Shown here: positions 49,011 to 58,519 of the stretch, piece by piece | Layout: every line of letters begins with the position of its first letter | How positions within the stretch are numbered: the first letter of the stretch is position 1 | Assembly (NCBI GenBank): GCA_037962975.1 | Contig: CM075673.1 | Span: 24,536,001 to 24,600,000 of the forward strand | Reading direction: 5' to 3' | Source: Clitoria ternatea | Taxonomy: Eukaryota > Streptophyta > Magnoliopsida > Fabales > Fabaceae | Length of the DNA stretch: 64,000 bases | The notes under the pieces: generated by a model | What the model saw: the letters and a program-made list of their open reading frames with translations, nothing else | What the model was told of the DNA's origin: nothing | Databases searched by the model: none | Made by a program: the position numbers and the translations under genes

Positions 49011-52000
49011 ATGCTTCAAGGCAAGCAACACCCATTGGTATTTGGATAGCGGGTGTTCAAAGCATATGATGGGAGACATAACCAAATTTACATCATTCAC
49101 TCCCAAACGAAAAGGAAGCGTCACCTATGGAGACAACACTAAAGGAAGAATCCTAGGCATTGGAAACATTGGTAAGAATTCTTCCACATCCATAAGTGAT
49201 GTATTGTATGTTGAAGGCCTCAAACATAATCTACTTAGCATAAGTCAATTATGTGACAAAGGATATAGAGTTTTATTTGAATCAAATTGTTGCATAATTG
49301 AGCATAAGACCAATAAGGAAATTAAGTTTGTAGGCCAAAGAATTGATAATATTTACATGATTGATATGGATAGTTTGTCTACAAATGATGAACAATGCTT
49401 CATTTCAAAAGAGGATGAAACATGGCTATGGCATAGAAGAATAGCTCATATACATGTAGACCACTTGAACAAACTTGTTTCTAAAGATTTAGTAATTGGT
49501 CTACCAAAGCTTAAATTTGAAAATAGATTTTGTGATGCATGTCAAAAGGGAAAATAAGTAAAGGCATCTTTTCAATCCAAAAACATTGTTTCTACTCAAA
49601 GGCCTTTACAACTTTTGCACATGGACTTATTTGGACCATCCAAAATCAAAAGCTTTGGAGGTAATTACTATGGTCTAGTTATAGTAGATGACTATTCAAG
49701 ATATACATGGACATTGTTTCTTGCTCATAAAAATGAAGCATATCATGCATTCAAGAAACTTGCAAAGATTATCCAAAATGAGCAAAACTCAAAAATTGCA
49801 TCCATTAGAACCGATCATGAGGGAGAATTTGAAAATCAATCTTTTGAAAAGTTTTGCGAAAAACATGGTATTAATCACAACTTTTCAGCTCCTAGAACTC
49901 CACAACAAAATGGAGTAGTTGAAAGAAAGAATAGATCTTTAGTGGAGCTTGCTAGAATCATGCTAAATGAAAACAATATTGCAAAACATTTTTGGGCCGA
50001 TGCGGTAAACACCGCGTGTTATGTTATGAATAGATGTTTGATAAGGCCTATTTTAAAGAAAACCCCCTATGAGCTTTACAAGGGTAGAAAACCCAACATT
50101 GCATACTTTCATATTTTTGGATGTAAATGTTTTGTGCTCAACAATGGAAAGGATAATCTAGGAAAGTTTGATGCAAAATCTGATGAGGCAATATTCCTAG
50201 GATATTCTCAATCAAGTAAATCTTATAGAATCTTCAACAAACAAACAAATACCATTGAGGAATCTATTCATGTCAAATTTGATGAAAATAGCCATAACCC
50301 TCCGAGAAAGGAAGATGTTGATGATCTTGTAGGTACCTTCCAAGAAATGAACTTGCAAGACAAAGAAGAAGAAGTCAACAATAATGAAGGTGCAACACAA
50401 ATTGAGAGACAATAAGATTGGGTAACCTTGAAGGATCATCCCTTGGACAAAATCATTGGAGAAATAACCAAAGGGGTAAGTACTCGAAACGCCATTAGAA
50501 ATGCATGCAATCACTTGGCCTTTGTATCCCAAATAGAACCCAAAAATATTGATGAAGCCATTATTGATGAACATTGGATGTTGGCCATGCAAGAAGAGTT
50601 AAACCAATTTGAAAGAAATGAAGTTTGGGAACTTGTGCCAAGACCCAACAATCATCTAATAATAGGCACCAAATGGGTTTTTAGAAATAAGCTAGATGAA
50701 AATGGTATGATAACTAGAAACAAAGCTAGACTAGTTGCAAAGGGATATAACCAAGAAGAAGGAATAGACTATGAAGAAACATATGCTCCCGTAGCTAGGT
50801 TAGAAGCCATTAGATTATTGCTAGCTTTTGCATGTTGTATGGATTTCAAACTGTATCAAATGGATGTCAAAAGTGCATTCTTAAACGGCTACATTCAAGA
50901 AGAAGTTTATGTAGATCAACCTCCCGGTTTTGAAAATCATAAATTTCCAAACCATGTCTTCAAATTGAGAAAAGCTTTATATGGTTTGAAACAAGCTCCA
51001 AGAGCTTGGTATGAAAGACTAAGCAAATTCCATTTAGAACACAACTTTGAAAGAGGAAAGGTTGATACTACATTGTTTATAAAACGCAAACATAATGACA
51101 TCCTCTTGGTACAGATTTATGTAGATGACATAATATTTGGTGCTACTAATGAAAATCTTTGTAAAGAATTTGCCAAGATTATGCAGAATGAGTTTGAAAT
51201 GTCCTTGATGGGAGAACTCACCTTCTTCCTTGGACAACAAATAAAACAAGCCATTGATGGAACGTTCATTAGCCAAACTAAATACTGTAAGGAACTACTT
51301 AAAAGGTTTGGAATGGATAAGGCAAACGAGATAGCTACACCCATGAGCACATCCTGCTATCTAGACAAAGACGAAAAGGGTAAGGACATTGAAATCACCA
51401 AATATCGAGGTATGATTGGATCCTTACTGTATTTAACTGTGAGTACACCTGATATTATGTTCGCGGTATGCATGTGTGCTAGATATCAAGCATGTCCTAA
51501 AGAATCACATTTTACTGCCGTAAAAAGAATTTTGAAATATCTTGTGGGTACTCAAAATGTTGGTTTATGGTATCCCAAAGGCGTTGAATGTAATCTTTTA
51601 GGATATTCTGATTCCGACTTTGCGGGGTGTAAGCTTGATAGAAAAAGTACTAGTGGTACATGCCATTTGCTTGGTAGTTCCCTTGTTTCTTGGCATAGCA
51701 AGAAACAAGCAAGTGTTGCATTGTCAACGGCTGAGGCAGAATATGTAGCAGCTGGTAGTTGTTGTGCTCAAATTCTTTGGATGAGACAACAACTTCTTGA
51801 TTTTGGTATTACCTTGAATAAAGTCCCATTAAATGTGATAACACTAGTGCCATTAATATCTCCAAGAATCCAGTAATGCACTCTAGAACCAAACACATTG
51901 AGATTAGGCATCACTTTATTAGAGATCATGTGTTAAAAGGGGATTGTGTAATTGAACATGTAGAAACCTCTAGGCAACTAGCGGATATTTTCACAAAACC

Positions 52001-52070
52001 CTTGGCTAGAGAGCAATTCATTCACATAAGAAGAGAGTTAGGCATTCTTGACATGTCCAGTTGTGTTTGA
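49011..52070 (+). pseudogene. Copia pol: protease, integrase, RT, RNase H; two stops and a frameshift
   Basis: Protease site LDSGCSKHM (about 49041). Integrase: zinc region with H..H (LWHRRIAHIH, ~49429) and CDACQKGK (~49533), then HMDLFGP, RTDHEGEF and QQNGVVERKN carrying the acidic triad. RT: GIDYEETYAPVARLEA (~50763) and the catalytic YVDDIIFG (~51118). RNase H: SDSDFAGCKLDRKSTSG (~51611), STAEAEYVA (~51726), DIFTKPLAREQF (~51989). Lesions: TAA at 49555-49557 after QKGK and TAA at 50413-50415, both compatible with CAA to TAA, and a single-base loss in an A run near 51832 that shifts the RNase H end (51876-52070) out of frame. All catalytic residues I can check are present. Confidence 0.93.
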
Positions 52071-52169
52071 ATATTTTGATAAGAACTATGTTGAATGGCA
52101 TGATGCATGGTATATATCACATTTCATGATTGGAACTTTGCTGTATGTAAAATTTGAAGTTTTTGACTC

Positions 52170-52505
52170 CATAATCGATTACATTGTTAAATCCAATCGA
52201 TTACTAAGCTTCTGTTTCTAAGCTAATCGATTAGAACTCACCCATAATCGATTACAATCATTCTGTTTCTAAGATAATCGATTATCCATGATCCATAATC
52301 GATTACGAAGCTTCTGTTTCAAGTTCAAAACGTTTCCTCTTCTTCATAATCGATTACCACATTGCTCCAATCGATTAGGACGATTCTGTTTCTAAACTAA
52401 TCGATTACCCTAATCCTCTAATCGATTACCCACTGTTTGAAACGTTTGAAATTCTCCAGAAACATTGATCTAATCGATTACCAGCTATCTCGTAATCGAT
52501 TATCA
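52170..52505 (+). repeat. Second copia dyad array, upstream of the extra ORF
   Basis: Twelve copies of AATCGATT (TAATCGATTA/CAATCGATTA types) in about 335 bp. The spacer sequences differ from those in the LTR array; TTCTGTTTCTAAG-like words recur between copies. It starts ~100 bp after pol and ends ~115 bp before the TATA-like box at 52622. Confidence 0.93.
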
Positions 52506-52621
52506 CGCGTTCTGATGAGTCAAAACTCCAATTTCCTAGGCTCACTCGAAACTCTCCCTCTCTTAACTCACTTCACTCCTTTCTAAACTCTCTTTCCTCC
52601 TTCCTAAACCTAATTTTCAAC

Positions 52622-52629
52622 TATAAATA
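52622..52629 (+). promoter_or_regulatory. TATA-like box ahead of the copia extra ORF
   Basis: CAAC-TATAAATA-CCCCCTC, followed by a 100-bp pyrimidine-rich leader typical of plant 5' UTRs (CTCATCTCACACTACCTCC...), then CACC-ATG at 52735. An internal promoter for the extra ORF is inferred. Confidence 0.6.
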
Positions 52630-52734
52630 CCCCCTCATTCACCTTCTCATCTCACACTACCTCCTTCCTCTCAAACCTCTCTAAAACTCTCTAGCACTCA
52701 TCTCTCTTCATCTCCTTCTTTTGCATTCTCCACC

Positions 52735-53850
52735 ATGTCTACCTCAAGGAATGTCAAGAGAGCTAGGTCCTCTACTGCTCAAGCCCATAACCCCCTTGAT
52801 TTTTCAAGGTTCTTCTCCTCCCCTAGAGAACTTCAAAATTTTATGAAAAATTTTTCTGAAAGGGAGATTATGACCCCTCATTACACCGTTGCTGACACCT
52901 TTGACAACCCAAGCCTTACCTTCACCCAAAGCCTCAACCACTACAACATCTTCCCCTTCTTATCCCTCAAAGAAGAAGAATACTATCCTGAGCTTATGAG
53001 AGTATTCTACTGCAACCTCCGCCTTGTCAATGGGATGGTTGAATCCAAGGTGAAAAACACCACCATCAAACTCTCAAATGCCCAATTTGCAGAAATTTCC
53101 AAACGGCCCCTCAACAATGCTGACTTTGATGGAGGCGAACCCGAGGATGAATGGGGTTTTAATCCCATCACTGCCCGCCGTTCTTTGTGGAAGCCGGCTC
53201 CTCCCAGGAGCAACCACAAACTAGTTGGCCACTTGACCATGAACAACCGCCTGCTCCACTTCTTCTTGGTCAAGATGATTGTTCCCCGTGGTGGGAACTA
53301 TGCTCTGGTTGAAGAAGATGATGTCCTCTTAATGTGGGCCATGCTGAACCACAAAGAGATCAACTGGGTTCAGTTGATCAAATTCCACATGCGCCATGCC
53401 AAGGACCAGCAGAAGCTCCCTTATGGTATCCTCCTCACCAAAATTTTTAAATTCTGTGGTGTTGATTTGGCAGGGGAACTCTCTGAAAAAGTGCCCCCAA
53501 GAGCTTGCATTGGCACTTCCCACCTCAATAAAATGGGGATGGTCAACATTGCTGGGATGTGGATTCTAAGGAGTGACCGGGAACATGGTGCCAACCCCTT
53601 TGCTGAACCTGCTGCTCCTCCTCCTCCTCCACCTCAACCACAAGCTGCACCATCAGCCTCTTCATCTGTACCACAAGCTGACCCATTTGCATCTCTCTAC
53701 GCCCATCTTGATCGCCGCTTCGATCGACTTGAAAACTCCCTCCAAGAGTTTTCAATGACCGAGCAGCAACATTTTGAGATGATGCAGCAGCGTTATGAAG
53801 AGCTGGCTCACCAAATTGCAGAAATCCGCTTCTTCAACCCGGATAATTAG
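52735..53850 (+). CDS. Copia extra ORF, intact, PF20167-like
   Basis: 371 aa; ATG in a good context (CACCATGTC). N-terminus basic (RNVKRARSS). The central region (YYPELMRVFYCNLRL near residue 84; HFFLVKMIVPRGGNYALVEEDD near 175) resembles the 'putative plant transposon protein' family (PF20167). A proline-rich linker (PPPPPPQPQ, near 290) leads to a C-terminal coiled coil (LDRRFDRLENSLQEF). No signal peptide or membrane helix is evident, so calling it envelope-like would rest on position only. It is open throughout although pol upstream is broken. Function unknown; a DNA- or particle-binding role is speculation. Confidence 0.85.
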   Translation: MSTSRNVKRARSSTAQAHNPLDFSRFFSSPRELQNFMKNFSEREIMTPHYTVADTFDNPSLTFTQSLNHYNIFPFLSLKEEEYYPELMRVFYCNLRLVNGMVESKVKNTTIKLSNAQFAEISKRPLNNADFDGGEPEDEWGFNPITARRSLWKPAPPRSNHKLVGHLTMNNRLLHFFLVKMIVPRGGNYALVEEDDVLLMWAMLNHKEINWVQLIKFHMRHAKDQQKLPYGILLTKIFKFCGVDLAGELSEKVPPRACIGTSHLNKMGMVNIAGMWILRSDREHGANPFAEPAAPPPPPPQPQAAPSASSSVPQADPFASLYAHLDRRFDRLENSLQEFSMTEQQHFEMMQQRYEELAHQIAEIRFFNPDN

Positions 53851-54413
53851 ATTTTTAGTTATGTTTTGTTTAGCCGTTGGTTTCTTTTTGTTGTTTTCTG
53901 CATTTTGAATAATTTTTACTTCTTGTATTTCCCATTTTCTAAATTCAATAAAAGTATCTTATTTCAGTTTATATTATTTCTCTTCACTGCTCTAATTATT
54001 TTTGATGATTACAAAGGGGGAGAAGAATATATGTTCATATGTTGGATAATGCTCTGATACAAAGATGGATAATATTGATAGATGCTCTGACTACAATTTT
54101 GAATATGCTCTGATACTATGAATATGGATAATAGATGCTCTGTTAACAAAATTTGAAAAATATTATCTGTTTGTTAAATTCCTTTTGATAGGGGGAGAGT
54201 TATAGATAAGAGATAATAGACAATAATGAGATAAGAAATTGGCTGCTGAATGTGATTACTCTGATTTTTGAAATTGGTCATCTGCTACTTGAAAAAGAGA
54301 TAATGTAGCAGAGTTGTTTTTGCAAAAAGATAAATTTAGAGATAAGTCTATATCATTTAAACTAACAACCCTCAAGAGATGAACATAGTTGTCATCATCA
54401 AAAAGGGGGAGAA
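53851..54413 (+). other. Copia 3' UTR with three purine tracts
   Basis: AAAGGGGGAGAAGAA at 54013-54027, ATAGGGGGAGAG at 54188-54199 and AAAAAGGGGGAGAA at 54400-54413, the last one abutting the 3' LTR. The phrase ATGCTCTGA recurs four times between 54048 and 54105. Multiple PPT-like tracts are a reported Sirevirus feature. Confidence 0.8.
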
Positions 54414-55838
54414 TGTGTTTGAATATGTTAACAGGTCAAAAGATGTGCAAAGATTTTGATAATGACAAGCACTCTTGAAGAAACCGATGCAAAAACAAAG
54501 ACATGAAATCAGAATTGAAGTAACAGCGAAGCTAATCGATTAGGCCATAGATGCTAATCGATTAGGAGCTTTCTGTTTTGGAAGAAATTGCATCAGGTAT
54601 GAAAGCTAATCGATTATGAAGCTGAACAATCGATTAGCTACTCACTGGAATTAAGGTAATCGATTATACACCAGAAGCTAATCGATTACAACAATTAGAA
54701 ATGGAACCAAATGCATCAGGTATGATGGCTAATCGATTATGGAAGCCACACAATCGATTAGGAAGCCACTGGAATTTAAGGTAATCGATTGCAAGACAGT
54801 CTAATCGATTAGGCAGATGCGAAATCAAATTAAATGCATCAGGTACAGATGCTAATCGATTAGAGGAAGTGAAATAATCGATTAGGAAGTCTCTGACTTG
54901 AAGCTAATCGATTACAACGCGAGGGTGTAATCGATTACGCTAGTGGAAAAACAGATTTAAGTGGGAAACCAGCTCATGTCTCCACCATTCTTCAAATTCC
55001 CACTAAGTGCAACGGCTATGATGAACTAGGGCACACCTCAACTGCTATCTTGGCTCTATAAATTGAAGAGGAAGACAAGCACAAACACACAACTAAGAAG
55101 CAACAATTCATAGCTCTATTTTGTGCTTTGTAAGCCTATTTCTTGCATATTGTACTTTCACTTATATATCCTCTCATCTTGAGAGATTAGAATTTGGGAG
55201 AGCTTTTCATTTGTATATCTGCTCTATTGAGAGAGTGTATTGATTGTAAACAAACACCAAACACACAAGTTATTCACTCTAGGTTGAGTGGTTGTTCACT
55301 CTAGGTTGAGTGGTTACAAAGGTTGTGGACTCAACCTTTGGGATATTGTGAGATTGAGAGATTGGGTGGGTTGCCCTTATACTTGTGAGGATTGGGTTCT
55401 TGAGTGTGGGACACTAGAAAGCCGCAATTGCTCAAAGTTGTATCTCTAGTCTACAATAGTGGAAAATCCTCTAAGTGGGTTGCTTAGAGGCGAGACGTAC
55501 ACCGGATTGGGTGGAACTCGTTATATCGGTTTGCAAGCTTCTCTTCCTTACTCTTTTACTTTCATTTACTGCATATTTGTTGATTGGTATTGATTGGTTG
55601 AGAAGAGAATACTTGAACTTGCTTAACTTGTTATATCTCTAATATTGCACACCAAGTGTTTGGTAAATTGCTTCAGCAACATTTCTCATTATAGTGCATT
55701 GCTTGTTATCCTCCATTCAGTTTCACTTGCATAATCTCACAAACTTGGTTATAAAAATCAACTTCAAAGGTATTCCAATCAAAAGTTTTAAAACTCAATT
55801 CACCCCCCCTCTTGAGTATTGAGGCCACTTGAACAACA
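54414..55838 (+). repeat. Copia 3' LTR
   Basis: Near-identical to 45844-47268; dyad array at 54531-54940, TATA at 55057. Confidence 0.95.
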
Positions 55839-57156
55839 ATAAAGACCTACATGATGGAGAGATGGGCTAAGAACAGAATAAAAAACCTGGGGAAAGGTAG
55901 AATATGTCCTCGGATAATGAAGAAGCTTGAGAAGGCAAAACAATTCACTAATGTATGGCTGGTGAAGTAAGTGTTTATGCTAATTTACTTTTGCAATAGA
56001 ATTTATGGTTATTGACTCTAATGTGGTGTTCTTATAGGTGGTCTGGGGATAAAATATATGAGGTCAAGCATCTAGAAAAAGGAGGGGATAAATTCATTGT
56101 GGATTTAGGTGGGAGAGAATGTTCATGCAGGAGGTGGATGCTCACTGGGATTCCATGCACCCATGCACTAGCATGCATGGGAGAAGTGAATGATGAGCCA
56201 ATCATTTACATCCCCCCAATCTATTCGAAGACTAGATACGCAGCATGCTACAGACTAATTATCTATCCCACACCTAGACAGAACATGTGGGAACCAACTA
56301 GCCGCGACAACATACTCTCCCCTCCTTACAAGAGACCAACAGGTAGACCAAAGAAATCAAGAAGAAAGGACAAAGTTGAATTGGATGATATTCGCATGTC
56401 AAGGAAAGGTCTAACTTCCAAATGGAGTATTTGTAAGCAAGCAGGCCACAAGAAGACCACATGCCTCTCCAAACCTTTGTCATAAGACACCCAAACTAAA
56501 AATCCACCACCAAGTCAAACAGAAACTATTTCACAAACCCCACCACCAACTCAAGCATCTCAAACACCCTTATCCCAAAACCCCTCTCAAAGTCAGACCA
56601 AGCAAGGTTCATTCAAAGGAAAAACAAGTACTGTAGGAGGAGGCATAAAATTAACACCAAAGAGGAAGAAACACTGATGCATAATTCTGCTTTGGACTTG
56701 TAATTTTGTTTAGGATTAAAGTATGATACTGTCTGTTTTGGAATGAAGTTTGCAATTCTGTTTTGTCTTACATTATGGTTCCTTTTGAATTTGGTACCTT
56801 CAGTATATGTTATTTTGTTTTGGCAACTAGTTCCTTTTGGAACATGACAATTTGATGTTATATTTTTGCAATGGGTATTGAAGTTATATTTCTGAATCAA
56901 TTCTATTCAGCATATGTAATTCCTTTTGAATTTACAATTCTGTTGTGTGATTATGTTTCCAATTCAATGAATAACAATGTAAACGAACCTAGACTCATTA
57001 TAAGGGAAACTAACAACCAATGCACTGCAAAATAGTGGACTTTCATTAATGCAACATAACATACACCAACTATGAAGGGTGATAATTCCCTTACTCCTTA
57101 TTTATTGTTAAATATATCATACCCCAAAAATTAACATTGGCCCCAGCCTTAAACTC

Positions 57157-57600
57157 TTAACAAACACAGATTATAACCCCTACAACAATCACTAAACCTA
57201 GAAGAAAACAAACAACACCAAGCCACTTGACACATGTTTGTGCCTTCTTTAATGCTTTTTGTAAACCTATTATTAGGTTCCTTTGCCTCAGAATCAACAT
57301 GTCTTTCTGGGCTCCAACATCATCACAAACCCAATGGAAGAAATTACAGCTCCCATCATTCTTGGCACCCTACAAAATGAACCCCAACATTAACACACCC
57401 AGAACCTCAATCAGATATTGCTGTAAAGAAGCAATATTTACAGTATATTTCACACAGCCCCAGAATCTGCGTCCATAGTTTGCAGGTGTCTTTGATATTC
57501 GCATCACAGCTCTGAGTATCCCTGGGTATTCACACAAAGGAAACTCATCTTTGCGCGCTCTGGTTCCATAGCTAAAGCTTGATCCACTTGAGCATGTCAT
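57157..57600 (-). CDS. GRF-type zinc finger/membrane protein of the MULE
   Basis: Two exons on the minus strand: 57600-57454 and 57369-57157, joined across an 84-bp intron (GTGAAA...TTGTAG), giving about 119 aa. Features: SYGTRARK, then PLCEYPGILRAV, TPANYGRRFWGC and CNFFHWVCDD, the spacing of plant GRF zinc fingers (PF06839). The first usual Cys-x-Cys is CEY here, so one probable zinc ligand is Tyr. After a helical basic segment (LIIGLQKALKKAQ) comes a hydrophobic stretch of ~20 residues (VVCFLLGLVIVVGV) near the C-terminus, a likely tail anchor. No internal stop. The gene lies 109 bp inside the right TIR and is divergent to the transposase. Plant genomes contain many short GRF-finger proteins of unknown role. 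Confidence 0.75.
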
Positions 57601-57708
57601 CTTCTACGATTTTTGTGAGTTTGCAAGTGGTTTAGAGAAAGATACCTTAACATGGAAGAAGCCATCAAAGAGGGGGAGCCCTAAATTTAAAATGAAGAAG
57701 ATGATGGA

Positions 57709-57857
57709 AACAGTGTAAACGATGTTACAATTATTTGACGGAAGGACCACCTTGAAACATTTTAAACTAGATCGGGGACCAACATGAACAAAAAAAAAGT
57801 AAAAGGACCGGGGTGAAACTTCAGTGTATAATAGAGGATCAAAGGGTGTATTTACCT
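57709..57857 (-). repeat. MULE right terminal inverted repeat
   Basis: Reverse complement of 43018-43165 with few substitutions. Outer tip GGTGTATTTACCT, then the TSD. Confidence 0.93.
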
Positions 57858-58519
57858 TACTTAAATAAACTCAAAACTATCAAGAAAGGCCATGGGTGTT
57901 CAAAAATCATATCTCTCTTCCAAGTCCAAAGCCAAACTCAAAAATGAGAGAAGAGAAGAAGAATGGAGCTTCAATCAACATCATCTCCTCAAGGTCCATG
58001 GTGCAAAGAAAATGGAGAGGGAAGGAGGGCACACCACACTCTCTAGGTTTTGAGAAGAGAAGAAGATGAAGAGGAGAGAAATATGAAAGAAGGAGAAAGT
58101 AAGAAGTGAATATTTTTCCCTTTGTGAATTGGAAACCAGCGTGAATGGGAGAAAAGAAAAGGGAGTTTTGCATTTAAAATTTAACCTTCATTAAAACTTC
58201 ACCGTTTTATGACAAACAGGATCTCCGTTCGGGCTCAATACCTCATCCAAAAATTATTTCAAATATAGATTCGAATTCCCAATAATATTCTTAACAGTGC
58301 TGACCATTGGCATCTCAATCGGAGATACTTGGTGTGACACCTATATTTTAACCTGGTATAATTTTAACTCTTAAAGCCTCAATAAATTATAAATAATCCT
58401 CATAAATCTCAATTTTATTATTTCAACATTTTTGGGACATTTATTAACCCATTTATAATTATTTAATATTTATCCCTCTCAATTAATTATTTTTATAAAT
58501 TTTAGGATGTTACACCAAC

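Larger units (their letters stand above)
45844..55838 (+). mobile_element. Young Sirevirus-like Ty1/copia retrotransposon
   Basis: Two 1425-bp LTRs (45844-47268 and 54414-55838), TSD ATAAA at 45839-45843 and 55839-55843, iMet-type PBS, and PPT AAAAGGGGGAGAA. Order: gag, protease, integrase, RT, RNase H, the Ty1/copia order. An additional 371-aa ORF follows pol and several purine tracts precede the 3' LTR, both features of the Sirevirus (Maximus/SIRE) lineage. By eye I find only three differences between the LTRs (near 46413, 46594 and 46850 of the 5' copy), about 0.2%. The insertion must therefore be recent. It lies in the middle of the MULE transposase. Confidence 0.95.
43603..56677 (+). pseudogene. 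MuDR-type transposase, interrupted and frame-shifted
   Basis: ATG at 43603. N-terminal PB1-like domain (EIFHGGRFVIENG...GYVNVEELWYNQGG), an acidic linker, then the transposase core with GLDGCFLKGPFGG (about 45139) and FISDRQK (about 45331). After the copia insertion: a SWIM zinc finger CSCRRWMLTGIPCTHALAC (about 56122), a basic TGRPKKSRRK patch and a CCHC-like knuckle. Lesions: TGA ~43698, one T missing in a run at ~43722, TAG at 44023-44025, a frameshift ~44355, TGA at 44978-44980, an extra G ~45807, the 9995-bp copia insertion after 45843, and TAA ~56483 before the likely natural stop at 56675-56677. A 61-bp intron at 55977-56037 (GTAAGT...TATAG) keeps the frame. The transposase would bind the TIRs and cut out the element in the nucleus. 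Confidence 0.88.
43018..57857 (+). mobile_element. Mutator-like DNA transposon (MULE), split by a copia element
   Basis: Terminal inverted repeats of 148-149 bp and a perfect 9-bp target duplication TACTTAAAT (43009-43017 and 57858-57866). 9-bp duplications are diagnostic of Mutator-type elements. It encodes a MuDR-type transposase (broken) on the + strand and a small GRF-type zinc-finger gene on the minus strand next to the right TIR. Without the copia insertion it would be about 4.84 kb. It sits inside the outer solo LTR. Confidence 0.93.
27307..58514 (-). mobile_element. Large solo LTR (~5.1 kb) spread over 31 kb by nested insertions
   Basis: The left end is TGTCACACCCC (27307), i.e. GGGGTGTGACA as the LTR end on the minus strand. 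The right end is GGATGTTACA (58514), i.e. TGTAACATCC as the LTR start. The identical 5-mer CCAAC lies at 27302-27306 and 58515-58519. The LTR's own pieces are 27307-27490, about 38764-43017 and about 57867-58514. Its U3 start (58514 downward) resembles the U3 of the chromovirus LTR (31237 downward), including a shared passage around 31020-31080 and 58300-58350. It is therefore a divergent sister family. Insertions inside it are the chromovirus at 27491 and the MULE at 43018. No internal domain remains. Confidence 0.65.

Noticed and set aside
52735..53850. True envelope gene in the copia element
   Set aside because: No signal peptide, transmembrane helix or glycoprotein-like features are visible. 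Only its position resembles env.
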